The notes below the pieces were generated by a model. That model saw only the letters and a program-made list of their open reading frames with translations. It ran no database searches and had not been told where the DNA came from. Shown one piece after another: positions 31,044 through 38,484 of a stretch of 38,484 bases of DNA (the first letter of the stretch is position 1; every line of letters begins with the position of its first letter). Both the position numbers and the translations under genes were made by a program. The stretch covers positions 1 through 38,484 of the forward strand of contig DFXY01000060.1 in NCBI GenBank assembly GCA_002381945.1, in the 5' to 3' direction. This DNA comes from Bacteriovoracaceae bacterium UBA4096. Lineage in GTDB: Bacteria; Bdellovibrionota; Bacteriovoracia; Bacteriovoracales; Bacteriovoracaceae.

Positions 31044-32288
31044 GTGCAAATGATAATTTTTTCCAATTCACAATATTCACGACTCAAATCCCGTTTAAAA
31101 ACCCAGTACAAGAAGAATCTAGCGCAGGCGTTACGCACTCTGAAGAAGCAGTCACCAACTGCCTTGTCACGCTGGATGGAACTTCATGCAAATGAATTAA
31201 AAGAATATAGCAATCTCAACTGGCACTTCCTCACTTTGATTGAATCGTTAAATTTTTTCAATTCTCAGAAGGTGAATTTAGGTAAAAGCGACTTCGGTCC
31301 CGAAGAAGAAAAAGTTTTTGAAGGTTGGAATAACAGTGAATTCGCTGATGTATTCTTAAAGAATTTGAATCGCGGCCAGATCCTAGGCAAAGCTTCTTTA
31401 AACACCTTAAAAATTTTTGATAAACATCTCGTGGCACTGGCCGAAAAACATATTCTTAAAACAACCAAGACTTTCGCTTTTTACCGGGCGCAAACTTCTC
31501 TTGGTGAGTTTGTTAAAAATAAGAAAACCCTCCGCTTACTTGAAACAACTCTCCATCTAGAAGGAAAAGAGTTGAGGCTTATGACTCGTAGCTTAAAGGA
31601 AATGAAGCTTTTCTCTCAGCGAATTGAAGTGGCCTTGAAAATCATCAAGAAGTTTTCCCCCTCTTCCTGGGAACGATTTCAGGCCTTCACTGATGTCATC
31701 ATTCCTATTAAGCAGGAACAATTGGTAAGTTATTCCCATCAGGATTTACCCGGCCACTCGATGATCAATCTTTACCATCGGGACTTTGTGGATCTTATGG
31801 ATGATCTCCTTCATGAAAATGGGCATCACCATCTGAATTATTATTTGAATCTGGGAAAATTAATTGATGGGCCAATGGATAACATTTATTACTCCCCTTG
31901 GAGAAGGACCTTGCGTCCTCTTCGTGGAGTCTATCACGCTTACTTTACCTTCTTCTGGGCCTTTAAACTCTTTGCTGATCTCACCAAAGCAAAAGAAGTT
32001 GATTCCATCTGGTACTTATTCAGTCCGGCCGAAAAAGAAAAAATGATTTGGCGGGCAGTGGAGGAATACCACATGCTTAACTACACCTTTAAAGAACTTA
32101 AGTGGGCCAGAAAACAGGGTCTCATTAAAGATACCGGATGGAACTTAATTCAAGAGCAACAAAAAGAACTGAATAAGTTTAAAAAGCAAATCCCTCTTTG
32201 GGAAAAGAAACTCAAAACACACCGCAAAGATTTAAGTGATTTGAAAAAAACTCTCAAGAAGGCCGAACTGCATTATTCTAAAAATTAA
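31044..32288 (+). CDS. HExxH protein, aKG-HExxH-type peptide beta-hydroxylase-like
   Basis: 414 residues. The zinc/iron motif HENGH is at 257-261, followed by SPWR at 284-287 and RPLRGVYHAYF at 291-301. This HExxH ... SPWR ... RP-x-x-G-x-x-H order is the hallmark I know from the HExxH putative peptide-modification family (TIGR04267), some members of which are alpha-ketoglutarate-dependent beta-hydroxylases of ribosomal peptides. N-terminal about 230 residues are helical. The C-terminus (about 370-410) is a lysine-rich coiled coil. Start is GTG at 31044 with AAGGA ten bases upstream, or ATG at 31050. No precursor peptide or other RiPP gene is adjacent. Confidence 0.75.
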   Translation: MQMIIFSNSQYSRLKSRLKTQYKKNLAQALRTLKKQSPTALSRWMELHANELKEYSNLNWHFLTLIESLNFFNSQKVNLGKSDFGPEEEKVFEGWNNSEFADVFLKNLNRGQILGKASLNTLKIFDKHLVALAEKHILKTTKTFAFYRAQTSLGEFVKNKKTLRLLETTLHLEGKELRLMTRSLKEMKLFSQRIEVALKIIKKFSPSSWERFQAFTDVIIPIKQEQLVSYSHQDLPGHSMINLYHRDFVDLMDDLLHENGHHHLNYYLNLGKLIDGPMDNIYYSPWRRTLRPLRGVYHAYFTFFWAFKLFADLTKAKEVDSIWYLFSPAEKEKMIWRAVEEYHMLNYTFKELKWARKQGLIKDTGWNLIQEQQKELNKFKKQIPLWEKKLKTHRKDLSDLKKTLKKAELHYSKN

Positions 32289-33807
32289 GTTCCTGCTGCA
32301 TTTGATTGGCAGGCATCAGATCACCCTTGGCCGCGGATACTTTAATTCCTTCCTGCCAGATTTTCTTAGCTTCTTCCACCAGACCAAGCCCTTTAAGTGC
32401 CTTACCTAAAGCGAGGTAGGCCACGGAATACTTAGGATCCTGCAAGATCACCCGCTCGAGATGCTCACGCGCAGTTTGCCACTGACCTTTTTCTACCGCA
32501 ATGGAACCCAGCCCGTAATTGGCAAGAGTATCTTCCGGATCGATTTCCAGCACCTGACGGAACATGGATTCCCGCTGGGCCCATTCGCTTTCCTGCTTTT
32601 GTTTGAGCTCGGTTTCTCTTTCTTTGTTTTTAGCTTCGTCCCCAAAGCTCTGAAAGGATTTTACGGTGGCGAGGGATTTTTGTTCTTCGGCTTCCGGAAT
32701 TTTTCCCATTCTCATGAGATAAAGGGACATATTGGTATGAGCAAGAACGGATTTGGGATCGACTTCACTCAGTTGTTTCATGAGATCAATGGCTTCCTGA
32801 AAACGCTCAAGTCGCCCAAGCATGACACCCAGACTTTCATAAACATCAGCAAAGGCCGGATCAAGTTTAATCGCCAGACGAAACTTTTCTTCGGCCAGTT
32901 CTAATTCATCCATTCGGAAGTGATCCGTCGCCCGATAATATAATTCGCGGGCCTTGGTTTTAGGATCACCGGAGAGCAATGGATAATAACGAACAATTCC
33001 ATCAAATTCCGATCCATTCACAGTGAAATGAATCTTCATCTTTTCCACGCGAAAGTCTCTCAGAAGACTTGCTGTGAGATAAAACTTATCTTCCCACTGA
33101 TAGCAAGCCTCACCAGTTCCGATTTTTTTATCAAAGCTCATGATCTCACCAGCAGGAGCTGGCACACTTAATTCAACCAAAACCGGACTGTAAGCTGCTC
33201 CTCGGCGGGTGGCAATTTTAGAAACCGTCTCTTGCCCGGGATAACAACCCTTGTTCATCACAAGACTTAGATCGAACAAGCGAAGATTATTAATGATCTC
33301 TAATTTAAAATCTGAACCATCAAAACTGGGCCATCCAGTTAATGCCTGCCAGGTAAGAACCTCAGAGGCAGAAAGAGTTTTAAGCGAGGGTGCCACTTGA
33401 GTTTGAAGATAGGCAGCTTCATCAAAGATGTTGCCGCTCACGGCATTAGCTTCGGCGAAAGTGCTTGCCTCCGGGCCAATTAAAACCTGATAGGTTTTTT
33501 TAACTGGTTCACTAATCACAACATCTTCAGAAATTAAAAATTTATTTAAACGGACAAGTGTGCGCTCCAGTAATTGTTCTGGAATAAGGTAACTGTAATT
33601 ATTTTCCTGACGAACTAACTGGCCGTAACACTCCACTCGGCCTTGCGGATCCAGGAAGCTGATTAAATGAAAACTGCCGGGCTCCAGTTTTTCAATGTCG
33701 TAGGTAGATTGATTTTGCAGAAAAGATTTTACATCTTCACCGGAAAAACTCACTTCATACAGAGCAATCGAGAACTGGCCGGCGTGATAACGATATTGAT
33801 TTAACAT
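32278..33807 (-). CDS. YgfZ/GcvT-fold protein fused to TPR repeats
   Basis: 509 residues. Residues 1-275 match YgfZ/IBA57, a folate-binding GcvT-like fold that helps mature 4Fe-4S proteins, with the signature KGCYPGQE at 186-193. YgfZ is normally about 325 residues. Here residues 280-490 add several TPR repeats, such as ADVYESLGVMLGRLERFQEA and NYGLGSIAVEKGQWQTAREH, with a charged linker at 375-410. It starts 3 bases after the A-type Fe-S carrier without a good Shine-Dalgarno, so it is probably translationally coupled to it. Its end overlaps the HExxH gene by 11 bases. Confidence 0.88.
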   Translation of the reverse strand: MLNQYRYHAGQFSIALYEVSFSGEDVKSFLQNQSTYDIEKLEPGSFHLISFLDPQGRVECYGQLVRQENNYSYLIPEQLLERTLVRLNKFLISEDVVISEPVKKTYQVLIGPEASTFAEANAVSGNIFDEAAYLQTQVAPSLKTLSASEVLTWQALTGWPSFDGSDFKLEIINNLRLFDLSLVMNKGCYPGQETVSKIATRRGAAYSPVLVELSVPAPAGEIMSFDKKIGTGEACYQWEDKFYLTASLLRDFRVEKMKIHFTVNGSEFDGIVRYYPLLSGDPKTKARELYYRATDHFRMDELELAEEKFRLAIKLDPAFADVYESLGVMLGRLERFQEAIDLMKQLSEVDPKSVLAHTNMSLYLMRMGKIPEAEEQKSLATVKSFQSFGDEAKNKERETELKQKQESEWAQRESMFRQVLEIDPEDTLANYGLGSIAVEKGQWQTAREHLERVILQDPKYSVAYLALGKALKGLGLVEEAKKIWQEGIKVSAAKGDLMPANQMQQELNF

Positions 33808-33810
33808 GAT

Positions 33811-34143
33811 TTAAAGTGAGAACGATTCACCGCAACCGCAGGTGTTTTTGGCATTGGGATTATCAAAGACAAAACCCTTACCATTAAGGCCATCTTTGAA
33901 ATCCAGGACGATGCCTTTAAGGTAGATAACGGATTTTGGATCTACCAAAACTTTGATGTCACCGAACTCGAGGACGTTATCTTTTTCTTTAGGCTCACTG
34001 AATTCAATTTTATAAGAAAGACCAGAGCAACCCCCACCGGTAACGGCCAGACGCAGGCCTTTAGTTCCATCGGGATTTTCAGCTTGGGCAATTTGGTGAA
34101 TCTGTTGAATAGCTTTGTCGGTAATTGAAATGATTGAGTCCAT
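33811..34143 (-). CDS. erpA: A-type iron-sulfur carrier (IscA/ErpA family)
   Basis: 110 residues, with the three cluster ligands C39 (GGGCSGLSY), C102 and C104 (NTCGCGESFSL). A-type carriers accept and deliver Fe-S clusters. Which subtype (IscA, ErpA, SufA) cannot be settled from sequence here; no isc or suf genes are adjacent, which favours ErpA. GGAGAAGAATT precedes the ATG. Pairing with YgfZ/IBA57 is functionally coherent, because IBA57 works with ISCA proteins in 4Fe-4S maturation. Confidence 0.92.
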   Translation of the reverse strand: MDSIISITDKAIQQIHQIAQAENPDGTKGLRLAVTGGGCSGLSYKIEFSEPKEKDNVLEFGDIKVLVDPKSVIYLKGIVLDFKDGLNGKGFVFDNPNAKNTCGCGESFSL

Positions 34144-34228
34144 AATTCTTCTCCGGAGTATTAAGCCATTATTACAGTTAAACGCCCACTTTTACAATGC
34201 TCGCTCTGCAGCAAGACCACTCAGGTAT

Positions 34229-34256
34229 TTGGGATTTTAGTAAGTTAGCTTATAAT
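34229..34256 (+). promoter_or_regulatory. Promoter of grxB giving a probably leaderless mRNA
   Basis: Perfect -10 TATAAT (34251-34256) with TTGGGA (34229-34234) 16 bases upstream. A start six to seven bases after the -10 falls on the ATG at 34263. The sequence before that ATG has no Shine-Dalgarno. Confidence 0.6.
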
Positions 34257-34262
34257 AGCATA

Positions 34263-34913
34263 ATGGAATTAAAACTTTACCATTATGTTCACTGTCCTTT
34301 TTGTATCCGCGTGCGAATGGCCCTGGGATACCTGCAACTGCCTTATAAGTCGATTGTCCTGCCCTACAACGATGAAGAAACTCCTCTAAAATTAACGGGC
34401 ACTAAAATGCTACCCATTATAGAAATCAATGGGAAGGCCATGAATGAGAGTCTGGATATTGTGGCAAAGCTTGATAGCACAAATTCTTTGCAGGTTCACA
34501 AGCTAGAACAGGACGCACATTTTGCAGATTTTAATCAGCTTCTGAATAAGCTTGGAAACAATGTTCATAACCTCGCCATGCCCTACTGGATATTCACTCC
34601 AGAATTTGATGAAGCCTCAAGGGCCTATTTTCAAAAGAAAAAAGAGGCCAAGCGGGGACCTTTTAAGGAATTGGTGAAACAACAGGATTTGTTTTCTAAG
34701 AATGTTTTAACCGATCTCACGACCTTAACTTCTGAGCTTAGGCCTTTTTATCGATCGGCCAATTTCACTATCTATGATATATTACTCGCCTCGCACGTTT
34801 GGGGACTTTATGTGGTTCCGGAGTTTCAATTTCCGGAAGCTATTCATGAATATCTCCAAAGAGTAAAAGATATCTGTCATTTTAACTATCATCAGGATTT
34901 TTGGACTTCATGA
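34263..34913 (+). CDS. grxB: Glutaredoxin 2-like protein
   Basis: 216 residues from ATG 34263 (215 in E. coli Grx2). It begins MELKLYHYVHCPFCIRVRMA with the redox motif CPFC at C11-C14, then PLKLTGTKMLPIIEINGK and ESLDIVAKLD. The C-terminal all-helical GST-like domain completes the Grx2 plan. A longer frame from 34197 spans the promoter and is rejected. The function is glutathione-dependent disulphide reduction. Its stop overlaps the start of the FHA gene (ATGA). Confidence 0.88.
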   Translation: MELKLYHYVHCPFCIRVRMALGYLQLPYKSIVLPYNDEETPLKLTGTKMLPIIEINGKAMNESLDIVAKLDSTNSLQVHKLEQDAHFADFNQLLNKLGNNVHNLAMPYWIFTPEFDEASRAYFQKKKEAKRGPFKELVKQQDLFSKNVLTDLTTLTSELRPFYRSANFTIYDILLASHVWGLYVVPEFQFPEAIHEYLQRVKDICHFNYHQDFWTS

Positions 34914-35671
34914 AAGTTTCGCTCAAGATTTTAAGCCAGGGTAAAATTAGAGAACATGTTCTTTCCTCAAATGGAGCGGTGACTTTCGGTCGCGGCCGCC
35001 TGTGTGAGATTCAATTGGAAGACACCAAAGTCAGCGGCAAACACTGTCGACTGAATCTCAAAAAAGATCGTCTGGAAGTTACCGATTTAGATTCCAAAAA
35101 TGGCACCTACTTAAATGGTATCCGGGTTGAACAGACGGAAGTTTTCGCAGGTGATGAAGTCCGAATTGGAGACACTCTGATTACTATGCAGGAAAATAAA
35201 ATGCAGGACGAAGATGTTAAGGCGTTATCTTTCCCTGGACCCGAGCATGATCGACTTGAGTATGCCTTGAAGGCCGACTTCACTGGAGCACGTGTTCAAA
35301 ACCAAATTGTGAATAAAAGAAGCCCGTCCTTGAAATTGGCCCAGATCGCCTCTCATGCCAAAGAAATTGATCTTCGAAAACGTGTTAACAGTCCGATCTT
35401 AATTTCCAAACAAGAAATAAGAAATCGCAATAAACTTCCTTCTTTTATAGCGACCCTTCTCGATGTCATCACACTTCTCATTGTCATGGCTTCCCCGCTC
35501 TTTATTGTGGCATCTCTACCTTCCCAAATTGGTAACCAAACTCGCATGATAGTTTTAATCGGGCTGGCAATTGTCTTTGGAGGAGCGTTCATCTTTTATA
35601 ATTATAAAATGTCGAAATTCACTGTGGGTGAAAAGCTGGCAGGGATTCAAAGACTTCATTCCGAGCAATAG
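34910..35671 (+). CDS. FHA domain protein fused to RDD-like membrane domain
   Basis: 253 residues from ATG 34910, which overlaps the grxB stop. The N-terminal FHA domain (about 5-95) has the phosphothreonine-binding residues: GR (27-28), S42-x-x-H45 and N64-G65. After a polar linker, residues 175-250 resemble an RDD domain: ATLLDVITLLIVMAS, a second hydrophobic span IVLIGLAIVFGGAFIFYN and the closing KFTVGEKLAGIQRL. It is therefore a membrane-anchored cytoplasmic phosphopeptide reader. No Ser/Thr kinase gene is adjacent. Confidence 0.82.
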   Translation: MKVSLKILSQGKIREHVLSSNGAVTFGRGRLCEIQLEDTKVSGKHCRLNLKKDRLEVTDLDSKNGTYLNGIRVEQTEVFAGDEVRIGDTLITMQENKMQDEDVKALSFPGPEHDRLEYALKADFTGARVQNQIVNKRSPSLKLAQIASHAKEIDLRKRVNSPILISKQEIRNRNKLPSFIATLLDVITLLIVMASPLFIVASLPSQIGNQTRMIVLIGLAIVFGGAFIFYNYKMSKFTVGEKLAGIQRLHSEQ

Positions 35672-35672
35672 A

Positions 35673-36254
35673 TTATTTTCTGGGTTTCCAGGAAATCTCT
35701 TCGGCCCCTTTGACCTTATTTACATAACGGGCCAGCACGAAAAAATAATCAGATAATCGGTTAAGAAAAATAACACTGTTTTGGGGAAGCTCTTCCTGAG
35801 AAGTTTCATGATATCGCAGAAGTTTTCTTTCAACAGTTCTGGCATTTGTGCGACACAGATGGATGGATGATGCCACAACTGAACCACCCGGCAGGATGAA
35901 GTTTTTCAGCGGGGCCAGTTCATTATCCATCCGATCGATTTCCTGCTCTAAGTCTGAGATAAATTCATCAGAGATTTGCGGTAATTTAAATTTATGGCGA
36001 TTTTCCACTTCACAGGCAAGATTTGATCCCAGATCAAAAATCGCCGATTGAACGTGATGGAGAAAATTTACGATTTGTTGAAACTCCAGGTCTAAGGCCA
36101 GTTGTGAAGCACTAAAACCCATGCGGGAATTAAGTTCATCTAATTCCCCATAAAGATCAATCCGTGAATCAGACTTACGGGTTCGATTGCCACTGACAAG
36201 TCCCGTTTCACCCTGATCTCCGGTTTTGGTATAGATCCTGGATTTTTTCATCAC
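35673..36254 (-). CDS. ATP:cob(I)alamin adenosyltransferase (PduO type)
   Basis: 193 residues. Signatures are the ATP-binding N-terminus YTKTGDQGETGL, DLYGELDELNSRMGF, and the C-terminal NRLSDYFFVLARYVN with the preceding RTNARTVERKL. The enzyme makes adenosylcobalamin, the cofactor of the mutase encoded just upstream. The ATG overlaps the mutase stop by 4 bases, so cofactor supply and mutase are co-translated. Adjacent MM at the start leaves a one-codon ambiguity. Confidence 0.94.
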   Translation of the reverse strand: MMKKSRIYTKTGDQGETGLVSGNRTRKSDSRIDLYGELDELNSRMGFSASQLALDLEFQQIVNFLHHVQSAIFDLGSNLACEVENRHKFKLPQISDEFISDLEQEIDRMDNELAPLKNFILPGGSVVASSIHLCRTNARTVERKLLRYHETSQEELPQNSVIFLNRLSDYFFVLARYVNKVKGAEEISWKPRK

Positions 36255-38484
36255 ATATTCCTTCTGTATCTTCCACCAACTTCGTAAAGCACTGAAGTAA
36301 TTTCACCTAAGCTGCAATAACGAACGGCCGTAAGGAGCTCTTCAAAAATATTTCCACCTGTCAGAGCAGTGTTACGCAGACGCTTTAAGCACTCTCCTGA
36401 CCGGGCCTTATTCTTTTCCTGAAAAGCATTCAGGCGTGCGATCTGATCATTTTTTTCAGCTTCGGAAGCGCGGGAAAGTTCAATTGGTTTCCACTCGGCT
36501 TGTGTTTCCGGAAGGAAAGTATTCACTCCAATGATCGGAAATTCGCCCGAATCTTTCAGCATTTCGTAATACAAAGACTCTTCCTGTATTTTTCCACGCT
36601 GGTACATGGATTCCATTGAACCCAGAACGCCACCCTTATCAGAGATTCTTTCAAACTCGGTTAAAACCGCGTCTTCCACAATCTCGGCCAGTTCATCTAC
36701 AATGTATGAACCTTGAAGAGGGTTATCGGTTTTATTTAAACCGTACTCACGGTTAATGATAAGCTGAATCGCCATGGCGCGACGGACAGATTCTTCCGTC
36801 GGAGTGGTGATCGCTTCATCGTAAGCATTGGTATGAAGGGAGTTACAATTATCCGACAGGGCGAGGAATGCCTGAAGTGTGGTGCGAATATCGTTAAAAT
36901 CAATTTCCTGAGCGTGAAGCGAGCGGCCGGAAGTCTGAATATGATACTTTAATTTCTGAGATTTCTCAGAAGCGCCGTACTTCTCTTTCATGGTCACGGC
37001 CCAAATTTTTCGGGCCACGCGTCCTAGGACGGTGTACTCAGGATCAAGACCATTAGAGAAGAAGAAAGATAAATTCTCACAGAAGTCATCAATCGCCATA
37101 CCACGGCTCAAATAATATTCCACGTAAGTGAAACCATTTGAAAGCGTCAGGGCGAGCTGAGTGATAGGATTCGCTCCCGCCTCTGCAATGTGGTAACCGG
37201 AAATAGAAACGGTGTAATAGTTTTTAATTTTATGCTTACAGAAAAACTCCTGAACATCTCCCATCATCTTGAGCGCAAACTCCAGAGAGAAAATACAAGT
37301 ATTCTGGGCCTGATCTTCTTTTAAAATATCGGCCTGAACCGTACCGCGTACCTGGCGCATGATCTCCACTGACTTCTCAAGATTTTCCTGATCCGCTTCC
37401 GGAAGCGATCGGTTAATGGCGGTGTTCATAAACATCGCTAGAATGATCGGTGCCGGACCATTGATGGTCATTGAAACGGAAGTTGAAGGAGACGTCAGAT
37501 CAAATCCCTTGTAGAGATCCATCATGTCTTCCAGCATACAAATCGATACACCGGATTCACCAACTTTTCCGTAGATGTCCGGACGAATAGCAGGATCTTC
37601 TCCATAAAGTGTCACTGAATCAAAGGCGGTCGAGAGGCGTTTAGCGGTATCGTTTTTAGACAGATAATGAAAACGGGCATTGGTACGTTTTGGGCCACCT
37701 TCGCCCGCAAACTGGCGTTTTGGATCTTCATCGGCCCGCTTAAATGGGAAGACTCCTGTCGCAAATGGATAGAAGCCCGGAAGATTTTGAGAACGAATAA
37801 AGCGCAGTTTATCCGAAGCATAATGAAACTTAGGAAAGCCCACTTTAGAAATTGATTGCTGTGAAAGTGAAACGTACTTGGTTGGCACTTTGATATCTTT
37901 GCCACGAACGACGTAAGTGTATTCACCCTTAGTGTACTGATCGATCATTTTATCAAATTCTGCGATCTCTTTTAGCTCTGTTCCTAGTGTCGCTTCAAGT
38001 TCGGATGTTTTAGTTTCGAGTTCTTTACTGTCAGTAATAAGCTTAGAAGCATTCACCAAAGTCTCATACTGCTGGAGTTTTTCCACCGATTTTTTGGCAG
38101 CTTCATTATAAGAGCGAACCGTATCTGAGATATCCCGCAGGTAATTGACCCGAGAAGCTGGAATAACGGAAAGCTTCTTTTCCGAGGCCCGGTCCGAACT
38201 GATAATATCTAATTCTGCGTTGTACTTAAAATCAACCGACTTAACGATTTCCTTAAAAAGTGCATTGACACCCACATCATTAAACTTAGAGGCCATGGTA
38301 CCAAAAACCGGAAGCTCATCATCCGTAGGACTGCCAGGATGATTAGCAAAAAGCTGCTTGTTACGACGGTACTGTTTTCTGACGTCACGAAGAGCATCTT
38401 CCGAGCGGGGTTTTTCAAATTTATTAACTGCGATGAAGTCAGCGACTTCCAGCATTTCAATTTTTTCCAGCTGTGTAGAAGCTC
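36251..38484 (-). CDS. icmF: Fused acyl-CoA mutase IcmF (N-terminus beyond window)
   Basis: About 743 codons to the window edge, still open there. The edge portion (QLEKIEMLEVADFIAVNKFE, then DALRDVRKQYRRN) is the end of a MeaB/MeaI-type G-protein chaperone domain. The rest is the catalytic acyl-CoA mutase domain with SISGYHIAEAGANPITQLAL, RVARKIWAV, QTSGRSLHAQEID and DNPLQGSYIVDEL. This fusion is characteristic of isobutyryl-CoA mutase IcmF, with a B12-binding domain expected upstream. The G4 motif reads NKFE rather than canonical NKxD. A separate methylmalonyl-CoA mutase is less likely. Confidence 0.9.
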   Translation of the reverse strand, partial: ASTQLEKIEMLEVADFIAVNKFEKPRSEDALRDVRKQYRRNKQLFANHPGSPTDDELPVFGTMASKFNDVGVNALFKEIVKSVDFKYNAELDIISSDRASEKKLSVIPASRVNYLRDISDTVRSYNEAAKKSVEKLQQYETLVNASKLITDSKELETKTSELEATLGTELKEIAEFDKMIDQYTKGEYTYVVRGKDIKVPTKYVSLSQQSISKVGFPKFHYASDKLRFIRSQNLPGFYPFATGVFPFKRADEDPKRQFAGEGGPKRTNARFHYLSKNDTAKRLSTAFDSVTLYGEDPAIRPDIYGKVGESGVSICMLEDMMDLYKGFDLTSPSTSVSMTINGPAPIILAMFMNTAINRSLPEADQENLEKSVEIMRQVRGTVQADILKEDQAQNTCIFSLEFALKMMGDVQEFFCKHKIKNYYTVSISGYHIAEAGANPITQLALTLSNGFTYVEYYLSRGMAIDDFCENLSFFFSNGLDPEYTVLGRVARKIWAVTMKEKYGASEKSQKLKYHIQTSGRSLHAQEIDFNDIRTTLQAFLALSDNCNSLHTNAYDEAITTPTEESVRRAMAIQLIINREYGLNKTDNPLQGSYIVDELAEIVEDAVLTEFERISDKGGVLGSMESMYQRGKIQEESLYYEMLKDSGEFPIIGVNTFLPETQAEWKPIELSRASEAEKNDQIARLNAFQEKNKARSGECLKRLRNTALTGGNIFEELLTAVRYCSLGEITSVLYEVGGRYRRNM

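Noticed and set aside
30869..31138. 89-residue minus-strand frame in the AT-rich gap
   Set aside because: No ribosome binding site stands out, it overlaps the HExxH start and its composition looks like antisense of AT-rich sequence.
30902..31195. 97-residue plus-strand frame upstream of and overlapping the HExxH gene, tempting as a peptide precursor (ends near TSCK)
   Set aside because: It overlaps the well-supported HExxH frame by about 150 bases, its AGGAG is one base from the ATG, and the composition is that of translated AT-rich DNA. No precursor-like leader/core pattern.
34197..34262. 22-residue N-terminal extension of the Grx2-like protein
   Set aside because: It spans the predicted promoter, and the family starts at the MELKLYHY equivalent.

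Overview
This window reads as a chromosomal segment of a flagellated Gram-negative bacterium. The outer-membrane genes (LpxC, BamD, P- and L-ring flagellar proteins), the csrA-fliW pair next to flagellar genes, frequent TTG/GTG starts and the AT-leaning base composition fit Bdellovibrionota, most likely a Bacteriovorax/Peredibacter-like member. That assignment is inference from gene content and protein style, not from a database search. Most of the window is conserved core genome packed into tight operons, many joined by ATGA overlaps.

Left end (1-5.2 kb, minus strand). A tRNA-Thr(TGT)-Tyr(GTA)-Gly(TCC)-Thr(GGT)-tuf cluster, in the same order as the E. coli tufB operon, has its own sigma70-type promoter. 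Upstream of it lie a secreted-protein gene, proS and rlmB. A lone plus-strand GNAT gene faces lpxC, which has its own promoter just after ruvB. From 5.2 to 7.6 kb runs ruvC-ruvA-ruvB, preceded by a previously easy-to-miss 59-residue membrane protein gene.

7.7-14.5 kb. folD-gcvT-gcvH (one-carbon metabolism) ends in a perfect 12-bp hairpin. Next come a small unknown gene, a TonB-C-like membrane protein, penicillin-binding protein 1A and xseB.

14.5-23.8 kb. A flagellar operon, flgF-flgG-flgA-flgH-flgI-flgJ(rod-binding part)-flgM-flgN-flgK-flgL, is driven from a textbook sigma54 -24/-12 promoter. csrA and fliW follow, with fliW having an extra promoter. A strong bidirectional terminator closes the block. 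FlgM/FlgN (export-coupled control of sigma28 and chaperone) and FliW/CsrA (post-transcriptional flagellin control) make this a compact flagellar checkpoint region.

23.8-29.8 kb. A minus-strand envelope operon (SH3/TPR membrane protein, cyclic-nucleotide-binding protein, AI-2E/PerM family permease, BamD-like lipoprotein, TPR protein) is divergent from an unknown gene plus an astA-like arginine N-succinyltransferase.

29.9-32.3 kb is the accessory part: tRNA-Asn, then a two-gene toxin-antitoxin-like module with an unrecognised putative toxin and a consensus promoter overlapped by a palindrome, then an orphan HExxH protein resembling the alpha-ketoglutarate-type peptide beta-hydroxylases of RiPP pathways.

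32.3-38.5 kb. An A-type Fe-S carrier gene is coupled to an unusual YgfZ-TPR fusion. A grxB gene has an apparently leaderless promoter and is coupled to an FHA-RDD fusion protein. At the end an IcmF-type fused acyl-CoA mutase (truncated by the window edge) is coupled to a B12 adenosyltransferase.
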